A DNA stretch of 64,000 bases from NCBI GenBank assembly GCA_947359465.1, contig OX375874.1:94621172-94685171 (forward strand). The letters are read 5' to 3'. Made by a program: the position numbers and the translations under genes. Under the pieces are notes generated by a model. That model was not told the origin of the DNA, ran no database searches, and saw only the letters and a list, made by a program, of their open reading frames with translations. This document shows, in pieces, positions 24,483 to 54,464 of this stretch. Numbering within the stretch: the first letter of the stretch is position 1; each line of letters begins with the position of its first letter. The stretch comes from Metellina segmentata. Its lineage: Eukaryota > Arthropoda > Arachnida > Araneae > Tetragnathidae.

Positions 24483-24806
24483 GAACAGCCGGTCTGGTAG
24501 TTAAGGTGTTAGCCTCTATGTAGGAAGGTTCCAGGCTCAAATCTGGGTCAGTGCATGGATGTTTGTAAGCGTATGGTGTAGAGGCGGCTGGTACACCTTA
24601 AATGTGTCGTGACCGAAAGTTCTCTCGTTGGGTTGGTGTGGAAGTTTGGAGAGTGGGGTGCCAGCTCAAGTCTTGCCTCGTCATCTAACCGTGGTAATAA
24701 ATCACGTGGTATTGTCCTAGGATCTTTCTCCTGGGGGATTGATCCCGGACCGTCGTCAATAGCCCGTTGTGTTGCTCTCGTGCGACGTTAAATAAAAAAT
24801 TAACAA
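24483..24806 (+). repeat. tRNA-derived SINE, best full-length copy
   Basis: Head with A-box-like TGGTAGTTAAGGTGTTAGC and B-box-like GGTTCCAGGCTCAAATC, then a linker with GCATGGATGTTTGTAAGCG and the body TTGGTGTGGAAGTTTGGAG to TGCGACGTTAAATAAA. It aligns with the heads at 45-245 and 22752 and the bodies at 16029, 31007, 54465 and others. Confidence 0.85.
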
Positions 24807-27720
24807 TCCGAGTGTTGAAATATTATTGAAATGTTTCTTAACAATTCCCTTATGTAATGCGTCAGGAGAAAGATAGTTTTCTGTTTTAAGGCATGTAAGA
24901 AATTGTTTAAGGAGTATACTATGGGAGAAAAAATATTAATAAATATGGCCATTCTGTATATTGAGCAAAAAAATTTTAAAACGGAATTGACTCTGCCAAA
25001 ATATTTGACGAATTTGCAAGAAATAAAACAAAACGGAAATTCACGAAATTTTTTTTGTTTGTTAATGAATGGATTTATGTGTTATGGTATGAAATTTTTG
25101 ATAACTTTTATTTCCTGTTTATAATTTAATGAGAATTTTTTTGAAACTTTTCTTTCTAACTTGAGTTTGAGGGCCCCAAAATTTTTACCGCTCATCAGAT
25201 TTTTATGGACGAGATATCTCGTCATTAGAAGAAAAATCGGCCAGATCTTGATATCGTCGACATAAAAAAAAAAAGGCAAAATCTTGATAGTAGTAGTAAC
25301 AGTTAATATTTAAGAATGGGATTTTATTAAAATTCACTTGAATTGAAATTTCTGATATCTAATGATTCTTTAAGCAGACTTAAAGAAAATACTACACTTG
25401 ATTAGTTTATGTATAATTTAACAGCTTTAAATATGAGGAAGAATAGAGAAGAAATAATAAAATTTTATAACAATCTTTATTGGTATGACCTACACAATTG
25501 AGAAAGCAAAACACTAGCAATGATTGTAGCCTACAGTTACCGAGTAGATGACAAAATAAGATTAAAGAAATTGTAAACTTATTTTAGATTTTCATAGGAA
25601 GTTAAATCCACAGGGAAAACCAGCATTTCTACTTTTTTCGTTTTCCCTCCTGATGGAATTGGAAGAGGAGGTTTGGCAAGATTTTCGATTATTAAAATAA
25701 TTTTCATTTGTTTGTGAAAATTTATAAGATGGAAAATTATATTGACGTGCAAACACTTCGTTTGACACTTCAAAACTAACATTGTTCTGATTCGCAACTT
25801 CCCCAATACAGTGAATTTTATGTTCCTTTAAGGTGTCCTTCAACTATAACCTTGTCTTGATCGATAACTTGGCAATCAAAGTAAAATTGATAAGCAGTTT
25901 TAAGAAGCGGAGAAAGTGGTTTTCGTTTAATTCACTTTGAAAAAACCGAAACAAAATATTTGGACCGTTTTACACAATCTAAACAACTTGGAAACACAGA
26001 ATCCCCGCCTAGAATACCGAAAAGTTGACTCTACGATTGCGAAAAATTTAATGAGGGAAGATATCGATTACAGTTCACAACTATAGTGATAAAAGCAATG
26101 TTTAGCAATGTAAAGCAATGTTAAGCATGAAAATTCCTGCGCAAACCACAAAGCGCGCGAGTTATTGAGAGCGCCACCGTCGTACAGTGAAGCTTCCAAA
26201 CTTTCTTGCGAGGGATTCGGGACCTCTACCCTCTCATCCGCTTTTAGCTAAAATTGTTGCTCGATATTTTTATTAGTTGGGGGTGTTTGGGGGAGGTAAA
26301 GGGGGGCTAGAAGCTGGAATATGAAGAAAATAGGTGAAAAAATTGCGAAAAAACGATCATTTCTTGATTTTTTTTTAACATTTTAAGGGGACAAATCTCC
26401 CTTCTTGCTACAAATGTTCATGTTTTAGAACTTTTGAACACTAGCTCCTCAGAAGAAATTTAATTGTTAAAATAATGATTTACCCCACTCCTAATCAAAT
26501 TTATGTCCATAAAATTATATCGAAAAGTGATAAACATAGGGTGGTGCGTTCCCAGAAAACAGTGGATGATGTGTGAAAACGGGGGTCATATTCGGATTCA
26601 GGAGGTCATTTTACATAAGAATCAGCAGTAATGGTGTCGGGGCTGATTTTCATGCAAAGCAATGTAGTGTAAAGAAAGATTGTAAACATGACATAAAAAT
26701 ATATGCAAACCTATATGGAGAAAAAGGTTATGGAAAAATTAACCTATGTATTTATGTTATCATTCATATTTATAATTAAAAATCTTTAAATGAAAGATGC
26801 AGAACTATAAGAGTAATAAAATTTACATTGTGAAACATATGCTTGTTTGTAATTTGTAAATTGGACAAATTATGTATTTAACAGTGTGCCCAATTTCATT
26901 CTGTAACACTGTACCCCATCTGACATAGCGTGTAACAAAATTCTTTTATGACTACATAATGTGAATTTAGATTAACCATTTTAACTCAACAGAACCTCAA
27001 CGCAATTAGCTTTACTACAAAAACATTTTTCATTTTAAATAAACACAATCATGAATAAAGAGAATTGGATTACAAACACAAAATTTTACTTTTAACATGG
27101 GAAAATAGAGAATTGCTTACAGAAATGTAACTAATGACACAAATTCTTCCAAAACACATGGACTTCTAGAAAACAAGATGCCGGAAAAATTGTAATGCCT
27201 GATGATAGTAAACAAATTGGAGCTTATGTTGCTACCACTTTAAAATGAAGTTCACTGTAAACTGTAACCCCATGTAACACTGTGCCATAACTCCTCCTAC
27301 TTAGTATTGACTGGTAGGCATTGACGCATTTTTCTGTTTTAATTTTCATCACCTTAAAGTGGTTTGTGGACGCGACTCTAAATCATCGAATTTGGACGGT
27401 GGCTCTTACTCTACAAAGGTATTGCAGTAACAGATATTGAGATGCTTCATTCTTTGATACCCTTGAAATATTAGATCTCACTCCTTATAATGTACAAAAA
27501 CTGGGAATAACCGCCTTTATTATCATACAAGGCGCTCGGAAAGGGCACATTTTCGCTACTGTAATCTTGATTTAGTGAAAGACACCTATTTAGACACTTT
27601 GTATTGATATAAAAGTATTGTTAAATTACTGACATTCGGAAATTATTTTCATTTGTATGGAACTACTCACTGATGAAAGGGGCAATATCTCATTCACTCA
27701 ACATTGGCAAATTCGATGAT
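24807..27720. other. AT-rich intergenic DNA, no gene seen
   Basis: No recognised coding motif or TE end. A 16-bp perfect palindrome GACGAGATATCTCGTC lies at 25209-25224. A GC-richer patch at about 26140-26300 has no open frame of note. GTAACACTGT and CCCCAT motifs recur near 26906 and 27264 without a clear repeat unit. Confidence 0.5.
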
Positions 27721-27724
27721 ATCT

Positions 27725-28457
27725 AGATTACAGTTTATTAATATCCAAGCACACACAGAATATACTCAGCTAGATATTCTGTCAATGAGGTTTTCAGTGT
27801 ATATTATTGATATAACAGGCGACTAGAATGACACCAACAAAATGGGTGATGTACTTAGAGTACAGTTTAATAACCCCCAAGCAGAATAGACATAGCAAGA
27901 TATTCGGACAATAAGTCTGTTCAATGTTAGTTATTGATATAACAGGCGACTAGAATGATACCAACAAAATAGGCGATAGACTTAGAGTAGAGTTTAATAA
28001 CCCCCAAGCACAATAGACATAGCAAGATATTCGGACAATAAATCTGTTCAGTGTTAGTTACTGATATAACAGGTGACTAAAATGACACCTACAAAATAGG
28101 TGATAGACTTAGAGTACAGTTTAATAACCCCCAAGCAGAATAGACATAGCAAGATATTCTTACAATAAGTCTGTTCAATGTTAGTTATTGATATAACAGG
28201 CGACTAGAATGATACCAACAAAATAGGTGATAGACTTAGAGTAGAGTTTAATAACCCCCAAGCACAATAGACATAGCAAGATATTCGGACAATAAATCTG
28301 TTCAGTGTTAGTTACTGATATAACAGGTGACTAAAATGACACCTACAAAATAGGTGATAGACTTAGAGTAGAGTTTAATAACCCCCAAGCAGAATCGACA
28401 TAGCAAGATATTCTGACAACAAATCCGTTCAGTGTTAGTTACTGAATATAACAGGTT
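27725..28457. repeat. 127-bp satellite array, about six units
   Basis: TATAACAGG recurs at 27811, 27938, 28065, 28192, 28319 and 28447, i.e. periods of 127, 127, 127, 127 and 128. Units carry TTTAATAACCCCCAAGCA and GACATAGCAAGATATTC. The outermost units are more diverged. Units starting 27938 and 28192 resemble each other more than their neighbours, as do 28065 and 28319, giving a 254-bp dimeric period. Confidence 0.95.
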
Positions 28458-28699
28458 ACTGGTATCGATCTAGAACCATATCACAAATATGCATGACATT
28501 AGCGTTTGAATCCATCTTGGACACCTTATGATTGTTTACCGCATTTCTATTGGCAGTTAAACGCATGTTTCGGAGCCTCAACAGATAAAAGAAAACACAA
28601 AACACGCATATTCGCAGAATCAACTACCAAGAAACTCGCCATTGCGTAACTAGTCCGAATGTTTGTCCGCCAAATAAAAACAATATTTTCCTAACGTGA

Positions 28700-28994
28700 A
28701 TGGGTTTGTATACTGGCCGAGTAACCAAGGCAACTCGCTAATCGAAAGAAAAGTCTCCGCGGCGTAAGCTCGCCACTTAGAACCCACACGAGTTCGAAGA
28801 AAGGAAAATGTCAGTGAAGCGGAGAGCGCGAAGCTGAGAACGAATCGTTAAGGAATACGAGAAGAGGCAAAAGGGAGACGATACGTTGACAGTGAGCGAT
28901 TGAGCAAAACCAAAGATCTGACCACGTCAGTGATATTACGGCGGTGTCCACGGTATTTGGTGGGGAGGCAAATAAGGCCTCCACCACTATTGTC
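28700..28994 (+). promoter_or_regulatory. caveolin 5' flank / 5' UTR candidate
   Basis: A locally GC-richer stretch directly before the first caveolin codons. It contains a short upstream frame, ATG at 28808 to TGA at 28835-28837 (MSVKRRARS), in another frame than the caveolin start. The caveolin frame is closed by TGA at 28893, which limits how far the protein can extend in this exon. No TATA box was assigned. Confidence 0.4.
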
Positions 28995-45786
<16,792 letters not shown>

Positions 45787-48700
45787 CGAATGCATACCAT
45801 TAGCTTTTGTAGTATAATATCAGTACGAAAGAAAACTACTTTATCATACAATATTCATATTCATAATGATAATATGATTCCAAAACGTATTACTCTACCA
45901 ATTTTCATCACTAAGGATTAGAGATGAAAACCACCATCTCTAAACATGTCATCATTTCTCTTACGTACAAATGTGCCACAGAAGATCTTCATAATAAATT
46001 GGTGTTGCTAAGGTTTTATATTTGATGGAGATAAAACATATTTATTTCTGAAGGTGAGAGTGAAAGAAGATTTTATACGATATATAGCTGCATTTTTCTA
46101 TCACCATAATATCAATGTGCGTGTTTCACACTGATTTTATTACTGAAAATTTTAATAAATTTGTCGAGATTTGAATTTTTTATGCTGTGCTTCATTTTTA
46201 TATTTAAACTACGATATCTGCATTGCTTTAGATATTAATTAGATTTTGTTACCTTGTGAAAAAACATAAATTATTATTATAGAATTACATTTAGCAGCAA
46301 TGAGAGATTTTATGACATATCACTTGTTTGTCTAATAATTCAGCTGATATTTTTTTAAACAAGACTTAAGTAATTTCGAAAAAAATATATTTCATCTTGT
46401 AATTTTAAGTAGTGGAATAAATTTTCTCATTACAGTATTATAGAGTATTTCGTCTAATTAATAAAGTAACCCTGCAAGTGAAACAAACTCATAAAATTAA
46501 ACATATATTATGGCTGCCAAGTTATTACTTAATCATAGGAACCTGCTATGCATTGTTGAAACATGATGTGGTTTAGTTTTAGTTGAAGATATCTGAACTA
46601 GCATGAAAAAATGCAACGAGCATAAAAAGGTCTTTTAACTTTTGTGGGACATTTTTTAATTAAAAAAGATGTGAACATTTCATTTGCAGTAAAATTGTAG
46701 TGATTTTATAATATCAAGACTAACATGAAAAATACCATTATATTTCCATGGCAAAAAGAGACAACGCTTATATCTGTATTGCAAAATGTAAAGGTTTTGT
46801 AGAATATAATTTGTGAAACCATGCACTAAACTACATTTGCAAACGCGAACTTTTCATACATTTAATGAAAAGATTGAAAGCAAGGTTATCCGGCAAATTT
46901 ATTCGAGTGCATTGTGTATGAAAGACGCGATTTATTGCGTATTTGCTTTATAAAATTATCTTAGCTTTTATGATCCAAATAAGAATTTTCCTCAATTGTA
47001 ATTTCAAAATATTATATGAAGTACCATGCGCACGAGAAGTTAAAATTAGAATCAACTTAGGACTATCAACAAACTATGTTCGGGTATCTTCGACGAAAAG
47101 GTTCTGAATAAGAACCAGGACTTTAGGATTGAACTTTGAGAACAAAGGCATGGCTATCTGCACATCTGCTAATTTCAAAGAAACAAATCCGGAGGATTTT
47201 TAAATAATAAACAGGCAACGCACGTTTGTAGAAAAGAACAATTCTAAAATTAGTTCTTAAAATATAGCATAATTAAATCTGACAAATAGGCAAAATTCCG
47301 CCTAATTGGACTTTATGAAAGCAACCCTGCTCACTATTATTGTTTTATGCCTGTAGGTATTTCAAATTTGGCCTAACCAATTTGGAGATATTTTACATAA
47401 CAAAAGAAAGCTTTTCAAGTGTCCTAGTCCCCTCCCCTTCCATAGAGTCATAGAGAAAAATTCTAGACGCAGAGGGGGCACACCTTTTTGATATATGTAT
47501 CAGAAGCACCATTCACGTGCCCGCGATTTTTTTCGCTCTCTGAAAGCACATGAACATCGATTTGTAAGTGTGGAAACCTCAATCGGATGGCACACTTTTT
47601 GCAAGCGGCTCCACCCAAAACTGCACGGCTTCACAGCGTCTGCACGAAGGCAAGGCTGACATGCTTTGAGAAGTGTGCGGTGTTGGGCACATCGCGTGCG
47701 TCCACATTTTCTGGTTCGATTCGGGGAAAACCATTCCTACGGTGAAAAAGAACAAGGCTCTAGAGCACGGCAAGTCCGGGGCGCGATCTGGAACAAAGGA
47801 AATAAAATATCCGGCCTCTGATTACAAACAAAAGGTTGCATGAAACCACACACGAAATCGGAGAGTACTTCTTAAACAGTAAAACGATTTAAACCAAATA
47901 TGTAGAGCTTAACTATAGCCATACCCTAACACGTAATCTGCACGTGAAATATGAAGGCCGGTAATTGAATAGATTTACTTTTTATGTTCTTTCATCATGT
48001 GCCTTCCATTTCAGAAAAACACGGCTCAAAACATGGCAATTATACAACGACCTAAAAGAAAACCTACACGCTCTTTTATTTAAAATCAAAGGTAATTTAT
48101 CAAAAAGAAAGTACTTTGAACTTACATCATGATACCCCCCCCCCTCCCTTCTACAGATTAATACAAATTTTAAATTCGTTTTTAACACTTTGAGTTTCAT
48201 GTCACTTCCGAGAAGCAGTGATTTTACCAACACGTAGAACGACTAAATAACCACAGCTATTGGCTGAGGAATAAATACTAGGAAAGATTCCATTGGTGAA
48301 GACGTCTAAAAAGGAAGAACTGCAAGTTGCAAGTCCAATAGTTATTTTTTCGACACTCAAAAATTTGTTATGAAACTTTTCTAGCTGCCTTTTCTTGTCC
48401 TGGTGCTACCTTTTATAAGAAAGATAAACATTGTTTGAGAGATTGTTTACATTTTAAATCTTCCAAGCACTTTATTCTGGTCGGCACGTTCTTCAGACAT
48501 GTTTAGAATTCAATTTGTCTGGAGAACGATCAGAGTCAGCTAGCCTATACCAGACATGTCCCAAATCAAACATGACTTCTGAAATATGAAGTACTTAAAC
48601 TTTTGAGAAAAGCCATGAGTATTCTTTTCATTATCATCTGATCTAAAATTTCGTATTCAGCAATTTTTAATTTATTTTCAATTATCTCTAATATCGTAAC

Positions 48701-48839
48701 TTGCAACAGAAAAATTGTTCTTGCAGTAAATATATACTGACTTCTGATGTCCTCTCATAAATGGTGATTTATTTGGCCCTTATTTCTGCTGCATTTTCAC
48801 ATTTCATGCATCATTGGAACTTCATTCAGTCTGTTAGAT
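45787..48839. other. intergenic DNA after caveolin
   Basis: Candidate caveolin polyadenylation signals (AATAAA) occur several hundred bp downstream; none can be chosen. A GC-richer patch at 47560-47800 has a 64-residue minus-strand frame without known motifs. No TE ends recognised. Confidence 0.45.
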
Positions 48840-50530
48840 CAGGGATTCTTAACCTTTACAGAATCGTGGAACACTTACAGCTGTACAAGATTTTTGCGAA
48901 ACACAGTCATACATAATACATATCAATCAATTGCAAATAACAACCAATAAATGAGATAAAAAAAATAAAAAGAACGAAAATTGTATTGATCTTTTTAATG
49001 GGATATTAGGGCCTGATGATGATACAAATGTTTTCAATATCTGGTATTATAAGTGAAATTGCTACTCTCATTTCCTCTATGATATTTATCAGCCTTTCAC
49101 GTTTTATTTTTGTCTTAATATTCGTTAATGTTGTAAAACCAAACTCGCATAAGGTACAATGTTGAAAATTGTAATAAAAATTTAATCACATAGTCTTAAA
49201 AAATCGGTCTTGACAAAAATCCAAGATTCAACTGTTATTTCGGACAGTTTCGTTTTAAGTGTGTGATCCGTAGACAACGTAATAAATTCCTCGTATTGTA
49301 ACCAAAACTCAAAACTTTGTGTTTTTACTGCAGGAAATTGATTTCGTATCCAATCATAACCTTCAATATTCAATTAGAGAAAATCTTTCGCAAAATTTTC
49401 AGCTGATAATGCTAAATGTTGTGTTATAATAGGAGTTATTTCATTGATATTGTTATTTTGGACTGAAGGAAACATGTCTAACTGTCCTTATTTGAACTAT
49501 GCGCGTTCTCTAAAGAGTATTTTTTTTGAAATGGTGACAGTTTGTCAGTGGATGTTAAAATGGCTTCGTTTTTTATCTTGAATACGGGTATTCACGTTAT
49601 TTAAATAATTAAAGTGATCAGCTAAATATGCCATTTCAACTAAAAATCTAAACACTAAAAATCGTTTGTAAGAAAAGTTTTTAAAATATCGTTTCCTTCG
49701 TTTTGAAAAACATTGACAGTTGATCCTCAAGTTCCAAAATTTGGTTCAGCTCTTTACCTTGGGATAACCACCTTACCTCAGTATGTAAATGTAAAGATTT
49801 GTGCTTGTCTTCCATAAATGCACAAAGTTTTTTAAATAGGCTTGTTTGTAAGGGTTGCGATTCGATGTAGTTTACCGTATTTCCAATATGGTCTAGTACG
49901 GATTTTCATGTTGTAAGTAATGTTTTTTGAGACAAGTGATTCTCGTTGTAAAAAACAGTGTGTGGATATGATATTAGGATTTTTCTTCTTCGCAAAAGTA
50001 ATACATCCTTTAATAGAAAAGACCATTGAAGGAGTACCATCGGTACAGATTCCTACACATTGGTCCCATGTTAAGTCAAATTTATATAACTATGACGAAA
50101 TGGAGTAAAAAATATACTGTCATTTTGTGCGTTCAAGAAGTTGTCTGCACCATTAAAATTGATTCACTAGTTTGTTTTCATCAATGAAACGAAAATATCC
50201 TAGCTTGTGACCTATGCCGCTGATTTCAGTGGTCTCGTCAATTTGTAAAGCAAAGTATTGTTCTGAAAGCTTATTAGTAACCGTTTTCTCGATATCATCT
50301 GACATGTATATAATTCTGTTTTTTATTGTTTCGGCCGAATGAGGAATTTTCAGTTTCTTTTTCTGCATCATCATCAAACATAATTTGAACTATTTCAGAA
50401 CATGCTGGTACGCTATGGTGTGTGGTTTTAAATTTTTAGCAATTATTTCGGCAACTTTATACGATGCAATTTGTGCGGTACAGCTACACTCTACGTTTAT
50501 GAGTGATGGCAACGGCTTGTCGATTTTTTT
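48840..50530 (-). pseudogene. hAT-Charlie/ZBED-type transposase relic
   Basis: The left end CAGGGATTCTTAACCTTTAC is a typical hAT-Charlie terminus. On the minus strand, from high to low coordinates, frames read ASYKVAEIIAKNLKPHTI, KLKIPHSAETIKNRI, YFALQIDETTEISG (RNase H-like core start), KNPNIISTHCFLQRESLVSK, MAYLADHFNYLNNVNTRIQ, GYDWIRNQF and LCEFGFTTLTNIKTKIKRER (C-terminal dimerisation block). The order is that of complete Charlie/ZBED5-like proteins, with many stops. A right terminus was not found; an inverted duplication complicates the region to 51290. Confidence 0.85.
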
Positions 50531-51290
50531 TTGCCGCACTTCTAGTAGTGAGTTACGTTAAATTAAGGCAACTAATCTTTCGTTACGGTTGTTGTGGTTT
50601 TTTTCATGGCAACCTCAGCAAACGGAAACTTTCAATTTTCATTTTGACTATTCTTAAAAGTTCTTCCAAAATCCGATAACGTCGTTTGATTTCATTGATT
50701 CATTTGAAATTTTTTCTTTCCTCCTATTGGTTATTTTGTTTTTAAAATACCTTTTGATTGCATTGGTCCTTTTAAATCGTTTTCTGTGATACCATTGGTC
50801 CATTTATTTGTATTTTGACAGTTGTGGAATTTTTATTTTATTATAATAGTTTTCACGAAAGGATCAAGAGTTTTTTTTGACCACTTTTGTTTTCATTATT
50901 TTTTTACAAAAGAATTCTGACGTTATCAGGTTGTATTATTTCTTGCTTTTTTTTCTTTTGTAAATCTTTTTCTTTTTCAACATGCCTACTGTATTTAGTG
51001 TAATTGATAAATTTCAGGGTATTCTTACCCAACATTCGTTGCTTAGTTTCTCTGCTGGTTCACACATGTGTTTTGATAAGAACTTAAGCTTACTACTTTT
51101 TGTGAAATTTAAAAAAATATATACTTTTTAAAACGTTCTGAAATGTGTTTAAATAGTGTGCTGTAAAAAGAAAACAATTTGTGACAGAAAAAGAGTTAGG
51201 AAATAATTCTTTCCTTGGTGACTTTAGAAGTGCGCCAAAAGAATCGCCAAGACCATTGCCATCGCTCATAAACGTAGAGTGTAGCTGTTT
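50482..51290. repeat. inverted repeat pair at the 5' side of the hAT relic
   Basis: 50482-50545 (ACACTCTACGTTTATGAG, GATGGCAACGGCTTG) recurs in reverse complement at 51222-51290, with about 680 bp between. Both contain transposase codons of the same region. Confidence 0.75.
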
Positions 51291-51299
51291 CATTTGTGC

Positions 51300-52860
51300 T
51301 TTATTAGGTATTGTTATAATATTTTTTAATTTTCTTACTTGGTTTCGTTTTTAATATTTTATTTACCATCCAGAAATTTGAAGTAAAAGGACTGCATTTT
51401 GTATTACACTCTGTCATAGAAAACTAAAATCTATAATTCAAATTTACCATAAAACATTAAAAAAATTATATGCAGATTGAACCTAAGAACTAGCAATAAA
51501 TTAAAATGTATATACTTCAGATACCTTTACACATACAGATCATTACTCTCAGTCCTATAAAATATGTGTGTATATGCTGTCCAAGGTTCCTATCTGAAGT
51601 GAATATACTTGAACTTGGTTATAAACAAAAAAAAAAAAAACTCTTCGATGTATTCAAGACAATTAAAACAATATGACAAAATCTTATGTAAATCGTACTA
51701 TTATTTCTTCAAATTTCATGGTTTTGTTGAAGGAAATTTTTGACCCAAGAAGAAAAAGTCAAAGGCCTTTGCCTCAGTTAGCACTTTTCCCTGCAAGACC
51801 CTGAAAGATGATGAAGGTCATTTTTGACCCAAGGGGGAAAGGGCATGGACCTTAGCTCCTTTAGGCCTACCTTTCTGCAATGTACGGAAAGATACTACCA
51901 TCAAAGATGGATGCCAAAGGAAATTTCTGAAAGAAAAAATAGCAAATGTATCATCCTCTGTAGCCCTTCTCGTCCGTACATCCCTGAAGGATACTATAGC
52001 AAGAAGAAATCCAGGTCAAAAATCATTTTCAAAGTAATCTGAGCAGAAACTTTATTACGGGTAACTCACGGCCAATCCATAAATAAATCCATCACATCAA
52101 GATCATCCACTTAAGTAAACTAGGCTAATCACATCCGAGAGCAATTAATAGAAGAATAGCTCAGTGCCCCGGTACTTCCAGTGCTGAGCGATCCGAGTTT
52201 GTTCACCCATTGGGGGAATGTACTTATACATCCTCCTCATATTTATTGTCATAATTACCTTTATCGCGCGCTGAAACCAGAAGCGAAAGGTTGCGTGCCC
52301 CGAGATTCTCACAAGTAAGAAGTTCATAAAAAAATACCCTGTGGTCACGCGAATCCTAATCACTTCCGAATTCCCATCGATCCCAACGCAGTACTGCAGC
52401 AGTTGTAGTATCTTTAGGAGTGAAATCGCCCACACGGCATTTTCTCTTAAATTTACGAGGAAATTCACCGGTACTGAGAAGCATTTAAGAAGCACGAAGA
52501 AGGGAAATAGATTCGTTGGTGTTTTTGAAGGTAATGGAGTTTGACGTTAGAAATATTCAATGCCCGGCGACAGGCGTTTGTTAAGCAATGCTAGAGGGCT
52601 TGGTAACTAGAGTCGGATAAGAGGGGGACATTACTCTGGAAAATATATAACAAAGTAACTACAGTCATAATCCAAATAAATTGCAAAAATATTAATGAAA
52701 TTTTATCTCTTGAATATAAATTAACTGGTTATTAGTCTTTGGATTTTAACTATAGAAATAAAGGTTGATGTAAACCAGTTTTAATAATAGGTAATTAAAT
52801 AAAAATGTAATTTAAAATACATTTCAAATATATGTATTACTTACCTGATTGAACAATGAA
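51300..52860. other. intergenic DNA, no gene recognised
   Basis: A GC-richer block at 52140-52545 is open on the minus strand for 116 codons and on the plus strand for 67, but neither product is recognised. No splice-linked neighbour was found. It may be an unrecognised repeat. Confidence 0.4.
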
Positions 52861-52864
52861 GTAC

Positions 52865-53840
52865 TCAGGCATTGACTTGAAATGAGGTATCAATTACACT
52901 GGTAACCAAATTTTCACTTTTTTCGTGTCTCTGATCAAATAGGGTTATTCTTATTGTATTTCCCCCACTAATTCTGAATCTGCTTTCCAAATTTGTGTGC
53001 CAAGCATTGTTTTTGAGTAAACCGTGTTTAAAAGTTTGAAAAACGTATATTTTTCGTATTTGCTTACAACTTAAAATAGCTAAAATTCTAATATTAATGG
53101 CAGTTTTAAAAGGTTTTTTTACATGATTTTCTGTATTTTGCAACAGGAATATCTCTTTTTAATGTCCAACAATAATCGGCCAGCATGTTTGGGCTCCACT
53201 TGCCTTGATAACGCTATTTCATGATGGATATGTCCTGGTGGAATCGCTCATCATGTTCGTCAATGACGTCATCCAAGTTTTCGTGAAAAAATCTAAATGT
53301 GAATGAAAAAAATGTATCTTCAGTGACATATTGCAACCTAGAGCTTTATAGTTCTGAAGTAATTCCTCCACAATGTCCTTATAGTTGTCCTCCTAGTTAT
53401 TTCCAAGAAAGTGGCGTCGGATCATCAACTCAGGATCGTTCATTAATTCTCCAATCTGAGGGCCAACGAATATGTCTTCCTTCATTTTAGCGTCACCGAC
53501 TCGCGGAAATTAGTTTTTTAGAAAGCTAAAACAATCGCCGTTTCTATCCATTCATTTATCAAATTTTATTATAAATCCCAGTTTAATGTGTAGAGGTGGC
53601 GGGTAGACTTTCTGGGGATCCACCAGGGTCTGACTGATGACATTTTTGGTTCCCGGAACCAGCCGTCTTCTTGGTGGCCATTTTTTTACATAGTGGTTTT
53701 GTCTTTCTCTGTAGTCCCACTCGCACAAGAAACAGCAAAATTTGGCATTTCCTAGTTGAAGACTGAGTTCAAGGGCAATGACTTTAAAATCTCCGTAAAG
53801 GTGCCAGGCATGTATTTCATACTGAACTATCTATAATATC
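52865..53840 (-). pseudogene. relic of a repetitive uncharacterised protein family
   Basis: Minus-strand frames show HLYGDFKVIALELSLQLG, FCCFLCEWDYRERQ, RRLVPGTKNVISQTLV, VYPPPLHIKLGFI and KMKEDIFVGPQIGELM, with stops and frameshifts between later blocks. From memory this motif order belongs to a very abundant uncharacterised protein family of insects, spiders and cnidarians that behaves like a transposon or multicopy gene. I cannot name its class. The stretch from about 53570 to 53830 is free of stops. Confidence 0.55.
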
Positions 53841-54464
53841 CATTATTGGGCTAAAAATGTTGATTTTTCATATAGAGTATTCAAGCTGGTTAGGCTAACC
53901 CGCAACAATGGAAAATGTAATTGCGGAAAACTGGTGTCTGATGAACGATTTATGACGACGCATTCAGAATAAAAATCGAAAAATACATAAGAAACAGTAC
54001 TCAGCGTCCAAGTGACAAAAACTTTGTTCACCAATGTTATTTACAATATTCACATTTTCATTCTAAAAGTATTACTTCTCAACAATGGTTATTTTAAATA
54101 AGAGTACGTTGTGATGCTTGATTTCATTAAAGCGCACCAACAAATCATGAATAAATTGATTAGATGAAAGGGAAGAATATTAAAGACACAAACCAGCCTA
54201 TTATTTCTGGTATACTAAAGTAGGATAGCGAGGTTTTGTACGAAAGATTTAAGGTAAAAATTATGTATGTATACACCCGATATTGTTATGTGGGTCCTTT
54301 GAAAACGAAAAAGTGCATTCTCATATCCTATAGGGTAGGACAGCGAGGTTTAGGATTAACACTTTAAGGTTAACTTATTCCATAAATGCGATGCTGTTGA
54401 GTGGATAGTTTGACAATAGAATGTTGCTTTTGAGTATCATAGAGTAGATAGGAAGTTGTTTTAA
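53841..54464. other. intergenic DNA, nothing recognised
   Basis: A loosely repeated AGGACAGCGAGGTTTAGGA-like motif occurs near 54225, 54340 and 54705, too diverged to define a unit. Confidence 0.4.

Noticed and set aside
24483..24555. Possible functional tRNA gene
   Set aside because: A and B boxes are present but it cannot fold into a standard cloverleaf by eye and is joined to the SINE body.
27725..28457. CRISPR-like array
   Set aside because: Whole 127-bp units repeat in tandem without unique spacers, in eukaryotic DNA.
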